From: DTU024 sp964518875
GTDB taxonomy: Bacteria > Bacillota > Clostridia > Christensenellales > Aristaeellaceae
NCBI GenBank assembly: GCA_964518875.1
Contig: CAZFHI010000009.1
Span: forward strand, 1 to 64,000
Reading direction: 5' to 3'
Length of the DNA: 64,000 nucleotides
This document shows positions 32,353 to 40,189 of this stretch, one piece after another (position 1 is the first letter of the stretch; each line of letters opens with the position of its first letter). Both the position numbers and the translations under genes were made by a program. The notes beneath the pieces are model-generated. The model was not told where the DNA came from, did not search any database, and saw only the letters and a list, made by a program, of their open reading frames with translations.

Positions 32353-33728
32353 GCCTGCACCCCCTTATTTGAGAGCGCAAGTGCTACAATGCCGCTTGTA
32401 AGCACACTAACAAGTGAGCCTATGGTCTTGAAAGTGGCACTGCCGGTCAGGCTGCCATAAGCAAATATTGGCAATCCTAAACATAAAGAAGCAAGCACGC
32501 CTGTATATACGCCTTTAGCCGATAGCTTCTTATCCAGAAGCGTTAGCACCGTTGGCATTAATGTAGTAGCCCTCAGAGTTCCATAAAACAGAAATAGCAT
32601 TGTTACCGTTAGCCCGGGGATATTAGCTATCAAGATAGCTATACTGAGCAGCGCCAACATAGTATAGCGGCTCTTTTTAATGGTACTTCCACTTTTAAGG
32701 TCGGTCGTCATAGATGCTGCAGCGCAGAGATTGCTATCAACTGTAGATAGCAAGCCGGACAACACCATGAAAAGGAACGGTACCATCACCCATGAAGGGA
32801 GCAGGGCTTTTATAAACTCAAAGTTCACCATTGATGGATCGGCAGCTGCAAAATTGCTTCCTGCTGCTAAGAAACCTATAGAGCCCATGCCAAGTGGCAC
32901 TAATGCAAATATCAGAGCGCCGATAAAGAAAGCCTTTGATAAGCCTTTGCTATTGACAGCGAATGCACGCTGCCAGAAGCATTGATCCCCGAACGGTCCT
33001 GATAACAGACCAATGGTAGTAGGCAGTCCGAAAGATAGAAAAACTTCAATCCCCGGACGGTCAAACATAGCCGTGTACTCGCCTGTGATGGAGCTAAAGC
33101 CTTGTCTTAGCGAGTTCATTCCGCCCGTTCGGCTTAACATCATCGGAACGATGATGGCTATGCCTAACAGGATTAATAGCAGCTGCACCACATCCGTAGC
33201 GATTGAGGCTCTAATACCGGAGAATTGACTATAGCTGTATGCTATGGCCGCTAAAATGACGGTGAGTAACCAGAACGGCAAACCCGTCATGAGATTAAGC
33301 ATCTTGCTTCCGGCAAGCAGTTGTACAGCTGTAGATAATATAGCCAATGCGCCCAGCTGAAAGCTGTACACGCCTTTGACCTTGTCTGACTTATATGTTT
33401 TTGCCATAAAGCCAGTTAGAGTAATGCCCTGCGGATAACGATTGCGTATACGCTTTGCAAAGGGTATGAACAGCATAAGGCACAGCACATTTGGAACGAG
33501 GAACCACAGAAAGCCAGGTAATCCATTCATGTAAGCTTGCTGTCCTGATACAAACAGGGCAGGCGCCCAGATCCAAGTTGCGGCTATAGATAGTGCAGAT
33601 ACTATTGTACCGACGTTACGGTCAGCCACATGAAAGCTTTCTGCACTGTCTGTCTTTCGTGTAAACAGTAAAGTAGCGCCTATCATTAGCGCAGAATAGA
33701 GAATAAGAACAATTATGCCCAATAACAT
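32349..33728 (-). CDS. sodium:solute symporter family transporter, phage-encoded
   Basis: About 459 residues from ATG 33728, which has GGAGGG seven bases upstream; the longer frame to 33794 starts inside the leader. At least eleven hydrophobic segments cover most of its length. SSS-family features are FHVADRNVGTIVSALSIAAT near the N-terminus and VLSGLLSTVDSNLCAAASMT in the region of the conserved sodium-site helix. The solute is not predictable. A transporter of this size is unusual in a temperate phage genome. It is coupled to a PP-loop gene through an ATGA overlap and preceded by a structured leader. Confidence 0.88.
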   Translation of the reverse strand: MLLGIIVLILYSALMIGATLLFTRKTDSAESFHVADRNVGTIVSALSIAATWIWAPALFVSGQQAYMNGLPGFLWFLVPNVLCLMLFIPFAKRIRNRYPQGITLTGFMAKTYKSDKVKGVYSFQLGALAILSTAVQLLAGSKMLNLMTGLPFWLLTVILAAIAYSYSQFSGIRASIATDVVQLLLILLGIAIIVPMMLSRTGGMNSLRQGFSSITGEYTAMFDRPGIEVFLSFGLPTTIGLLSGPFGDQCFWQRAFAVNSKGLSKAFFIGALIFALVPLGMGSIGFLAAGSNFAAADPSMVNFEFIKALLPSWVMVPFLFMVLSGLLSTVDSNLCAAASMTTDLKSGSTIKKSRYTMLALLSIAILIANIPGLTVTMLFLFYGTLRATTLMPTVLTLLDKKLSAKGVYTGVLASLCLGLPIFAYGSLTGSATFKTIGSLVSVLTSGIVALALSNKGVQA

Positions 33729-33842
33729 TTTGAGCCCTCCTTTTTTAAATTTTCCGTCAATGCGCATAGTCGGCGTTACTTTGCGTATCCGCAACTGCTC
33801 CGCCCAAGGAGAAAGACGGTAGCTTTGAGCCCTCCTTTTTTA
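33729..33842 (-). promoter_or_regulatory. structured leader of the symporter, flanked by duplicated Shine-Dalgarno repeat
   Basis: A 19-bp direct repeat (33729-33747 and 33824-33842) contains GGAGGG; only the first copy precedes an ATG. The 76 bases between them can fold. The outer stem pairs CCGTC with GACGG (33754-33758 with 33815-33819). Two inner hairpins are CTCC/GGAG (33798-33811) and TTGCG-GATA-CGCAA (33781-33794, minus-strand reading). The GGC in the first loop could pair with a GCC in the 3' part. It could be a riboswitch-like element, an attenuator, or a small inserted element with target duplication. I recognise no known class. Confidence 0.5.
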
Positions 33843-33951
33843 CATATTAACGGCCCTGCCGTAACAGAGCCGCTGGTCGTTTAGAACTTTACACTTTATA
33901 CATTACCACATTTCGGCGGGACATTTGGGACAACTTTCGCATAAAATCATA

Positions 33952-34347
33952 TTATTTCTTTTTAAGGTATCGGTAACAAGTCTTTTTGACACTATCCTCT
34001 GTATTGCCTCCGCCTATTTTTTCCGCAATCTCAGACCAACTTTTCAAATCTACAAACCTAAGCAGGAATATCAGCCTGATTTGCTTATCTTCTATGCGGC
34101 GCAGATACTGCTCCAGCTCTGCCTTTTCTTTTTCAAACCTTATCCTGTCCTGTGCAATCTTTTTTTCAAGTTCTACAAGCTCAGTAACTCCGTTACCTAC
34201 TTTGTCGGAAACCCCTGTCTGTTTCGGCATTCCGTCCAAGTTCGTTGTGATATTTGTAAGCCTGCTGCGTATTTGCTCCAAGCGCTCCTCATCACGCCTT
34301 ATTAGCTTATCCAGATAATATAATTGCGAAAGTTCTTTTAGTGTCAT
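33952..34347 (-). CDS. RinA/ArpU-like late transcription activator (sigma-70-like)
   Basis: 131 residues. The N-terminal two thirds are coiled coil (LDKLIRRDEERLEQIRSRLT, EKEKAELEQYLRRI). The C-terminus is a sigma region 4-like HTH (QIRLIFLLRFVDLKSWSEIA then EKIGGGNTEDSVKKT). Such proteins switch on late operons in Firmicutes phages. It lies at the junction of the replication module and the late genes, so it probably activates the packaging and morphogenesis operon. AGGGAG precedes the start. Confidence 0.75.
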   Translation of the reverse strand: MTLKELSQLYYLDKLIRRDEERLEQIRSRLTNITTNLDGMPKQTGVSDKVGNGVTELVELEKKIAQDRIRFEKEKAELEQYLRRIEDKQIRLIFLLRFVDLKSWSEIAEKIGGGNTEDSVKKTCYRYLKKK

Positions 34348-34377
34348 ATAAAGCTCCCTTGATAGCGTAAGTAAATA

Positions 34378-34770
34378 TTAGTCGTCCGACAATAACCCGC
34401 TAAATTCTTTATTCTCAAACATATCGATTTGGTTTCTTCTAATAGTCTTAAGGTAATAACATTCCTTTACCCTATCCCATACCATTTCATAGCCTTCAGG
34501 CATTTTTCCTCTTATCTCATCGATTAGCTGTATCTGAGTTTTAACATTGTGTTTAATAACGGGCATAACGCCGGGTCTCTCGCCTCCAAGGCCATCAGGC
34601 ATTATTGCGTCTATTAGCTCTATATCAAGAGTTACAGTCATTTTCGCTTTATCGTGGTTAGTTGATTGCATTTTCTGTATAGTCCTAGTAAGTAGCTTAT
34701 CGATTGCCGAGCGCAAAGCGATAAGCGCATCAGACTCCATTGAGATAGGCAATTCATTGTGATTACTCAT
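34378..34770 (-). CDS. hypothetical early protein
   Basis: 130 residues, helical N-terminus (SDALIALRSAIDKLLTRTIQ), a beta segment (KAKMTVTLDIELIDAIMPDG) and a C-terminal GYEMVWDRVKECYYLKTI region. AGGAG precedes the start. It lies between rusA and the late activator. The middle part resembles small phage proteins of unknown function that accompany recombination genes, but I recognise no family. Confidence 0.6.
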   Translation of the reverse strand: MSNHNELPISMESDALIALRSAIDKLLTRTIQKMQSTNHDKAKMTVTLDIELIDAIMPDGLGGERPGVMPVIKHNVKTQIQLIDEIRGKMPEGYEMVWDRVKECYYLKTIRRNQIDMFENKEFSGLLSDD

Positions 34771-34787
34771 GTTATATATACTCCTCT

Positions 34788-35198
34788 CTATTCAGCATTG
34801 CTGATTTTAACTATAATTTTTGGTCTTTCGGAATAGAATTTTTTAACTGTACATTCTATAATTTGCGAATCATCACGGTAAGCAAGTTTGTTAAGTGCAT
34901 CTGATACTACCTTCCCAACATTATCCCAGTCCGGCCTTTTTACAGGTCTTATTTCGCCCTTAGCCATTGCCGCTCTTTTAGTTTTTGACGCTGAAGCAGG
35001 TATAAGGTATTCAGCTCTTACATCCATGCACAAAGGCTGCTTATCTTCAAAGCGAAAGTCATTGCATTGGCGCCGGTATTCCGTCTTGATAAGGTTTTCA
35101 TACATTACGGTTTTTTCAGGGGTATAGGTTCCAAACTTTGTAACCCGCTGCCGTGCTTTGCCTACCGGTTCACCTAACACGGTGAAAGTGATTGTCAT
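34788..35198 (-). CDS. rusA: RusA-type Holliday junction resolvase
   Basis: 136 residues with the RusA signature: TFTVLGEPVGKARQRVTKFG at the N-terminus, PVKRPDWDNVGKVVSDALNK in the middle (the catalytic Asp in PDWDN) and YRDDSQIIE (second acidic site). It resolves four-way junctions in replicating phage DNA before packaging. Its ATG overlaps the stop of the small HTH frame upstream. Confidence 0.92.
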   Translation of the reverse strand: MTITFTVLGEPVGKARQRVTKFGTYTPEKTVMYENLIKTEYRRQCNDFRFEDKQPLCMDVRAEYLIPASASKTKRAAMAKGEIRPVKRPDWDNVGKVVSDALNKLAYRDDSQIIECTVKKFYSERPKIIVKISNAE

Positions 35199-35368
35199 TG
35201 TTTCTTGCTCCTTTTCTTTTTAGTTAACGCTTTAATTCTGATTGCTTCCTCTTCGGTTGGAGATTCTTCTTTGTCAAGAATTCTCCATAATCTGGACACG
35301 CTCATTTCTAATTTATGTGCTAAGCTCTTAACAGATAGACTGTTCTTGCTAGAATAGTCAATTAAAAT
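35195..35368 (-). pseudogene. HTH-containing C-terminal segment separated by a TAA
   Basis: 58 codons follow directly, in the same frame, after the TAA (35369-35371) that ends the gene at 35369-35608. They encode a helix-turn-helix-like segment (SLSVKSLAHKLEMSVSRLWR) and a basic tail, and end in TGA overlapping the rusA start. There is no start codon with a ribosome site. I read this as the C-terminal half of one ancestral gene cut by a nonsense mutation; weak internal initiation at the ATG near 35292 is the alternative. Confidence 0.55.
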
Positions 35369-35608
35369 TTAGTCCAGCCCGCCACTTTTCTTAACATCGT
35401 TTTTACCTCTTGGCCGCACTTTTGCAGGAGCGGTTATTTTTTGATAGCTGTTGATATAGTCCTTCATCAGGGCAGCTGCCTTGATAGCTAAGCTATTCAG
35501 CTCTACAGTAATCTCCATTATGCTCTTGATGTAAGCTTCGTCTTCTGCTAAAAGTGTCTGCGCTTCTTTTCGGTTTAGCTCATCTCGAATAGGAATACTA
35601 TTACTCAT
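35369..35608 (-). CDS. hypothetical early protein, probably truncated by a nonsense codon
   Basis: 79 residues from ATG 35608, which overlaps the upstream stop. It is mainly helical (RKEAQTLLAEDEAYIKSIME) with a basic end. The same reading frame continues past its TAA for 58 more codons with an HTH motif. The full protein would be about 137 residues. The function is unknown. Confidence 0.6.
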   Translation of the reverse strand: MSNSIPIRDELNRKEAQTLLAEDEAYIKSIMEITVELNSLAIKAAALMKDYINSYQKITAPAKVRPRGKNDVKKSGGLD

Positions 35609-36113
35609 TGCTTGCCTCGTTTTCACTTTTTTGTTCCCCCCTGTACTCAATCAAAATTGTTTCGATTTCTAGCGGGGCTTTTGAATATGATTTGTTTAAA
35701 TCGTTTAAGCATGAGTTATCAATCATGATAAACTCACCGCACCAGAGCCAGCCATTTTTTTCAGCCCATGTGGGCATTTTAACAGTTGCATATAACATGT
35801 TGTATTGTTTATCTGTATTAACATGTATCAAATACCTCATTCCGAAATCGTACAAGGCAGATAGCTTTCTAAGTTGTTCTTCTGTAAAATCTGGAATTAT
35901 GTTTATTTTTTGCGGGTTATTAACAAGCTGGCAAATTCTTCTTGTCGACGCACTGTTATCCAGATGGCTGATTTTTCCGTTTTTAAGACATTCATGCACA
36001 TATCCTTGGAGGGTCACGTAGAAACACTGTGTCTCGTCACCGTAGGTGAAAAGCTGATACGGCTCAACACACAATATTGCATGCATGTTGGTAGGATATT
36101 TTTGAGTTCTCAT
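35601..36113 (-). CDS. hypothetical early protein
   Basis: 170 residues, mixed alpha/beta, with no family I recognise. Aromatic-rich stretches (MRYLIHVNTDKQYNMLYATV, TWAEKNGWLWCGEF) suggest a compact globular protein. It is part of the replication-module operon, with four- to thirteen-base overlaps on both sides. Confidence 0.6.
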   Translation of the reverse strand: MRTQKYPTNMHAILCVEPYQLFTYGDETQCFYVTLQGYVHECLKNGKISHLDNSASTRRICQLVNNPQKINIIPDFTEEQLRKLSALYDFGMRYLIHVNTDKQYNMLYATVKMPTWAEKNGWLWCGEFIMIDNSCLNDLNKSYSKAPLEIETILIEYRGEQKSENEASNE

Positions 36114-36253
36114 TTTTCTAGCCCTAAATTTTTGTTGTTTTTGACTGCCAGAAAATATCCCTTTACCTTCAGTTCAAGCACGTGATTTTTTTCAGTGTTT
36201 CTAATGATTATTTCGTATCGGTCGGTTAATTCGTTAGGGGCTTTGTTATCCAT
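36110..36253 (-). CDS. hypothetical small early protein
   Basis: 47 residues if translation begins at ATG 36253, which fits the overlap with the upstream zinc protein; the longer frame (to 36319) is inside that gene. It is beta-rich (DRYEIIIRNTEKNHVLELKV). The function is unknown. Confidence 0.5.
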   Translation of the reverse strand: MDNKAPNELTDRYEIIIRNTEKNHVLELKVKGYFLAVKNNKNLGLEK

Positions 36254-36506
36254 TTGATTTACCTTTCTTTCTGAATTTATCGGAATTTGAGCATGTCGCC
36301 CAGTGGGGAATATAGCCAAGCCCTGTAGATTCTTTTATATCGCCCATAAGCTCACAGCTCAGCACCTCTCCGTTGGGCAAGACAATCCTTTCACTGCCTT
36401 TTTCTTTTTCCCAGTAATAGGTGGGCGAGGGATTACACGGCATTGCCTTGCCGGCCACCGTTTTAATCCAGACGATAAGTTCGCCGCAGGCTTTACATAC
36501 AGCCAT
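36246..36506 (-). CDS. small zinc-ribbon-like protein
   Basis: 86 residues from ATG 36506, directly after the ParB-like stop. It has CKACGELIVW at the N-terminus and later cysteines (SCELMG, HWATCSNS), which suggests a zinc-binding fold. Proteins of this type are common in phage early operons. The DNA- or protein-binding role is not determined. Confidence 0.6.
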   Translation of the reverse strand: MAVCKACGELIVWIKTVAGKAMPCNPSPTYYWEKEKGSERIVLPNGEVLSCELMGDIKESTGLGYIPHWATCSNSDKFRKKGKSNG

Positions 36507-36507
36507 T

Positions 36508-37899
36508 TTATGCGCCCCCTTCTTCATCGGCATTCTCAGCCTGCTGCTCAATCCCCGGCTCAAATAATGGGTGCTTGCCGCTCATGAGCAGCATTTCTTC
36601 ATCGCTTATCTGATATCCAAGGGTTTCTAGAAAGTCATATATACGGTCAAGTTGCATGTTTTGCGAATAGGTAGGATAGGTCAATTTATCCCAAACCGTT
36701 AAATCATAACTTTGCGATAGGCTGTCTCCAGATGAAATATAGGCTGCATAGAGAAGCGCTTTGTTTTCGTCTTTTTCCATAAGCTTTTTAAAAGCCTCTT
36801 TTCTTTCGTCCACCTCTTCTTGATATTTTAGATTTTTAGCTACGCCAATCAGGTACCCTAAATCTCTATTTGAAAAATAAATTTGCTCTACGCAAAGTCC
36901 CGTTAAAAGCATATTAATCACTAGAGGTATTTGCTTTTGTGTCAGATGATGGTTTTTAATAAAGCTCTCTCTAAGATTATATGCGGTTTCTGCTTTATCT
37001 TTAAGCTTAGCTTTAATCATTTCAACATCTGCTATTTTTTCCGTAATTTTTGAATCTTCTTCTGTTTCGGTATTGTCGTCCATATAGTATAAATATATTC
37101 TATCCGGCGAAACATTATAACCGTAAAATAGAATTTCTCTATCTTCAGGCAACTCCTCGATATTTGGCTCATTTTTTATAAGAATAGCCCGCTCATAGCG
37201 CCAATGCGTTTCGTCATCATTTATTTCAACAGCGAACTTTTCTATAAGCTCCAGCCATTTTGGCAAGTTCTCTTGACTTTGCTGTTTCTGTATAGCCTGA
37301 TTTAAGTACCATTCGAAGTTAGAAGTGTCAATATGCTTGAGAACATTATTCTTTTCTTCCTCGTCTTCTATCTGCTCTAACTTCACTAAATCCATGAGCG
37401 TTGCTCCTTGTGTTAATTGCTGTTCTAGCAGCTGCCTGTCAAGCTTGCGGAGATTTAGCCTGCGTCTTATGGTGGTTTCAGAAAACCCTGATTCCTTGGC
37501 TATCTCACTGCGGGTCATGCCTAGGTCAAGCATTGTTTGAAAGCCGTCCGCTTGTTCTAGTAGCGTTAGGTCTGACCTTTGCATATTCTCCATTAGCATT
37601 GTTTTAATCTGCTCTTCAGGGTTCATATCAGCTACCACGCAGGGTACATGGCTTAAGCCTGCAAGTTTTGCTGAGGCTAAGCGGCGATGGCCTATTACAA
37701 CGGTGTAATATCTTTCGGTGATTTCAAAAGCGTTTGCAGGTACAACCGTCAGGTTTTGTAAAATTCCGTTTTCTCGAATACTTTCGGTTAGCTCTTGCAA
37801 GTCGCCAAGCTCTTTTCTTGGGTTTTGAGGGTGAGGCAATAGGCTGTCTACCGGCAGCATTTGGATTGTCTTATTAAGTTCTTTCGTCTGTGTTGTCAT
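36508..37899 (-). CDS. ParB/Spo0J-like protein with large C-terminal domain
   Basis: 463 residues from ATG 37899 (GAAAGGA upstream). The ParB N-terminal domain has LLPHPQNPRKELGDLQELTE, VVIGHRRLASAKLAGL (CTP-binding GxxRxxA box) and MLMENMQRSDLTLLEQA. The HTH follows (MTRSEIAKESGFSETTIRRR). The C-terminal 250 residues are unlike chromosomal ParB. Without a ParA gene nearby it is unlikely to be a partition protein; phage ParB-like proteins act in replication, nucleoid handling or anti-restriction. It is a second kind of ParB domain in this phage, beyond the two in the 29-31 kb cassette. Confidence 0.85.
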   Translation of the reverse strand: MTTQTKELNKTIQMLPVDSLLPHPQNPRKELGDLQELTESIRENGILQNLTVVPANAFEITERYYTVVIGHRRLASAKLAGLSHVPCVVADMNPEEQIKTMLMENMQRSDLTLLEQADGFQTMLDLGMTRSEIAKESGFSETTIRRRLNLRKLDRQLLEQQLTQGATLMDLVKLEQIEDEEEKNNVLKHIDTSNFEWYLNQAIQKQQSQENLPKWLELIEKFAVEINDDETHWRYERAILIKNEPNIEELPEDREILFYGYNVSPDRIYLYYMDDNTETEEDSKITEKIADVEMIKAKLKDKAETAYNLRESFIKNHHLTQKQIPLVINMLLTGLCVEQIYFSNRDLGYLIGVAKNLKYQEEVDERKEAFKKLMEKDENKALLYAAYISSGDSLSQSYDLTVWDKLTYPTYSQNMQLDRIYDFLETLGYQISDEEMLLMSGKHPLFEPGIEQQAENADEEGGA

Positions 37900-37913
37900 T
37901 TTTATTTTTCCTT

Positions 37914-38576
37914 TCACAATTTATTTAACTCAGTTTCTGAGTCGGGTTCAGGTAATCCTTGATAAGTCGTTAGTCGCATAAACCTTTGGTAATCTTGATA
38001 GTTTGCATCTAGCTCATATAACTTTTTTGATGTACCATCATCAAAATGTCTTTGAGCTTCGTCAATCCTATGTCTCAGGTTCTTTGGCATAACGGCACGC
38101 TCTTTATCTCTCTGTAGCCTGTTCTCATAGGCTTGTATGAATGCCACTCGGTCAAGCCCTGCCTTCTTGCTGTCGCCTTGAGCTACTGAACGGCTAAGCG
38201 ACTTTAAGTTTTCATAGCCTACAGCATCTACAGCTTCAGCAATAAGCTTCGGCAAGAATGCGTTAGTCGGTGCATATAGCCTTTCATGCATAGCCAGCAG
38301 CTTTTTAACCAAGCTCCACGCTTCCTCAACGGGAATTAGCTCAGGGTGCGTTATCTCCGCCATAATCTCCCGCAGCTCAGCTATAGACGGCGGCCATTTG
38401 CTTTTTGCGATGTGCTTTTCAACCGCCATTTGTACAAGACCAAAGTCGTCATCAGCAAACATCTTGTCCCAAAGAGCAACAGTACTGCGTATATGCGACT
38501 CGTCTTTAAACTTGTCATAACTTGGATACGCAACAATCAGCAGCCCGATTATCTTTACGGTTTCTTCGTGTTTCAT
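37914..38576 (-). CDS. replicative helicase loader/inhibitor (G39P-like)
   Basis: 220 residues. The N-terminal 70 residues match the helicase-loader/inhibitor pattern (IVAYPSYDKFKDE, ALWDKMFADDDFGLVQMAVE, SKWPPSIAELREI), and a helical C-terminal part follows. Such proteins bring the host replicative helicase to the phage origin. It directly follows the replisome organizer with a four-base overlap, as in SPP1-like phages (G38P/G39P/G40P). No phage DnaB-like helicase is present, so the host helicase is probably recruited. Confidence 0.75.
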   Translation of the reverse strand: MKHEETVKIIGLLIVAYPSYDKFKDESHIRSTVALWDKMFADDDFGLVQMAVEKHIAKSKWPPSIAELREIMAEITHPELIPVEEAWSLVKKLLAMHERLYAPTNAFLPKLIAEAVDAVGYENLKSLSRSVAQGDSKKAGLDRVAFIQAYENRLQRDKERAVMPKNLRHRIDEAQRHFDDGTSKKLYELDANYQDYQRFMRLTTYQGLPEPDSETELNKL

Positions 38577-39448
38577 GGATCATCCTCCAACATTTCGTTA
38601 AGTGCGCCTAAGGCGTCAAAAGTACTAGCTTTAGCGTTTTGTGCATTATTTCTTCTGCCACCACGGTTTTGTTCTCTAGCTAGCCAAGAGTTAATAAAGC
38701 GTTTAATACCACCCTTGGTCTTTCTTTGTTTTGGATTGCCATCAAGCCAGCCGTACATATTGCGAAGCTCCTGCATTATGTCAACAGCGGGATAAAGACT
38801 GGTGTACTTGTCTATGTCTTTTTGAGTGACTGAATGCTCAGAGCCATCGTTAAGCGGCAGAGTGAACACCGCCGGCTCTTTTGGCGCAGGAGCGGTTTTA
38901 CCGCTCTGCGCATTAGTACTACTCTTACCTATACTAGTCTTATCTAAACTACTCTTATCTATACTACTCTTATCTAATCTAATCTGCGTCAACCGTTGGC
39001 CAACCAATGGTTGACCGTCTGGCAACCGTGGTGTTTCTTCGTCTTCCAGAGGCTTTTCGATGACAGCCTTTCCTTCAGCCAGAGGCTTATAAAATCCCCC
39101 TCCTGAGTGGTCTGTATAAGCGCCATTGTCTTTAAGATACAGCTGTGACTTTTCGCTCAGATACAAAGTTTCCTTGTACCTGTCCTTGCGGATATAGTTG
39201 TGCAGCCGCCAGTGCTTAATCACTATAACTCCCGACTCAAACGTCAAGATATAGCGTTTGGTTATCAATAAGCGCATATCGTCCTCTGCAGCGCCTACTA
39301 TCCGCATTATTTTGCGTGGGCTGTCTATAAAGCCATCGTCATCAGCCCTCATGGAAAGGTGAAAATATAATGCTTGTGTGCTCATAGGCATAGACAGGAA
39401 GGCGTCGCTGTCTATAATGCTTTTTGCAAACATTCTTTTTTCAGCCAA
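38573..39448 (-). CDS. replisome organizer / replication initiation protein
   Basis: 291 residues. The N-terminal winged-helix domain is like phage replisome organizers (RMFAKSIIDSDAFLSMPMST, ALYFHLSMRADDDGF, then HWRLHNYIRKDRYKE). A low-complexity linker encoded by iterons follows (RLDKSSIDKSSLDKTSIGKS), and the C-terminal domain (KDIDKYTSLYPAVDIMQELR, KGGIKRFINSWLAREQ) is DnaD-like. It binds the iterons inside its own gene to open the origin. The origin in the coding sequence is the same trick as lambda O. Confidence 0.85.
   Translation of the reverse strand: MAEKRMFAKSIIDSDAFLSMPMSTQALYFHLSMRADDDGFIDSPRKIMRIVGAAEDDMRLLITKRYILTFESGVIVIKHWRLHNYIRKDRYKETLYLSEKSQLYLKDNGAYTDHSGGGFYKPLAEGKAVIEKPLEDEETPRLPDGQPLVGQRLTQIRLDKSSIDKSSLDKTSIGKSSTNAQSGKTAPAPKEPAVFTLPLNDGSEHSVTQKDIDKYTSLYPAVDIMQELRNMYGWLDGNPKQRKTKGGIKRFINSWLAREQNRGGRRNNAQNAKASTFDALGALNEMLEDDP
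38917..38976. repeat. four 15-bp iterons, probable replication origin
   Basis: Four tandem 15-bp units (consensus TACTACTCTTATCTA) at 38917-38976, followed by an inverted repeat CAACCGTTGG/CCAATGGTTG (38990-39013; nine of ten bases pair). They lie inside the replisome organizer gene. The repeat keeps reading frame because 15 is a multiple of three, giving the xDKSS peptide repeat. Confidence 0.75.
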
Positions 39449-39449
39449 T

Positions 39450-39872
39450 TTATACCTCCGTTTTTGTTTTGTGGTTTACAGCCTTAGCTGCCTGCTCCAA
39501 GTAAAAGCGATAGGCATCTGCGTATTGCGGATTTGAGCAGTGTACAACATGTAGCATTTCAAGCAATATACGGGTATCTGCCATAGCCTTTATAAGCTCG
39601 TATCTGTAGCCTATATTTTCTGTTGCGTCATCTGCTACATTGGCAAGCTTGGCAGCAAGCCCTATGCGGCCTATCTCATATACGGCTTTCATGTCGACTG
39701 TCCTGCCGGTTTTAGATTTCGCTGCGTTTACAATCTCTGGCATCCATTTATTTACTATACCGTTAGGTGTTTTTTGATGTATCTGAGTAGTCGCTTCTTT
39801 TTCGCAGGCTGAACATATCTGTCTGCCTTCGGGTATATACACCCCGCAGCGGTAGCATTTATCGCTTGTCAT
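39450..39872 (-). CDS. hypothetical protein with N-terminal zinc ribbon
   Basis: 140 residues: CYRCGVYIPEGRQICSACEK gives a four-cysteine zinc ribbon at residues 6-25, followed by a helical domain (RIGLAAKLANVADDATENIG). It overlaps the upstream gene by four bases. Zinc-ribbon proteins are frequent in phage early operons. The role is unknown. Confidence 0.6.
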   Translation of the reverse strand: MTSDKCYRCGVYIPEGRQICSACEKEATTQIHQKTPNGIVNKWMPEIVNAAKSKTGRTVDMKAVYEIGRIGLAAKLANVADDATENIGYRYELIKAMADTRILLEMLHVVHCSNPQYADAYRFYLEQAAKAVNHKTKTEV

Positions 39873-40177
39873 ACCGAGGCACCTCTCTTGATGTGTACTA
39901 CACGCTTACCTTGCCTTAGTGCTTCTTCGTCTGTTTCAGTGAATACATCAAGGGGCAGAGGTGCGGCTTCGATATCGTTATTAGCTGTTGCAACAGGGCT
40001 ATTTGGCATAGATTTGTAACACGCTAGGGAAACCCTTGCCCTTTCGTATTGAGCCCTGTAATGCTCCGTTTTAGCCTTTTCTCGGTGTACGTGTTTATCT
40101 TTGTAGTTAACTATCATTTTCATTAGACTTGCGCCAAAGCCTGTGCCTAAAAAGAATAAAATAATATCATAGTACAT
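39869..40177 (-). CDS. hypothetical membrane-anchored early protein
   Basis: 102 residues: an N-terminal hydrophobic helix (about 2-21) followed by a basic helix (HVHREKAKTEHYRAQYERAR) and an acidic tail. It is probably a small inner-membrane protein with a cytoplasmic domain. No family recognised. Confidence 0.55.
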   Translation of the reverse strand: MYYDIILFFLGTGFGASLMKMIVNYKDKHVHREKAKTEHYRAQYERARVSLACYKSMPNSPVATANNDIEAAPLPLDVFTETDEEALRQGKRVVHIKRGASV

Positions 40178-40189
40178 ATGCTATATCTC

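Noticed and set aside
36508..37899. Plasmid-type ParAB partition system
   Set aside because: No ParA gene or parS-like repeats nearby; the ParB-like protein belongs to the phage early operon.
38917..38976. CRISPR-like tandem repeats
   Set aside because: The units are 15 bp, directly adjacent, without spacers or cas genes, and code in frame within the replisome organizer.
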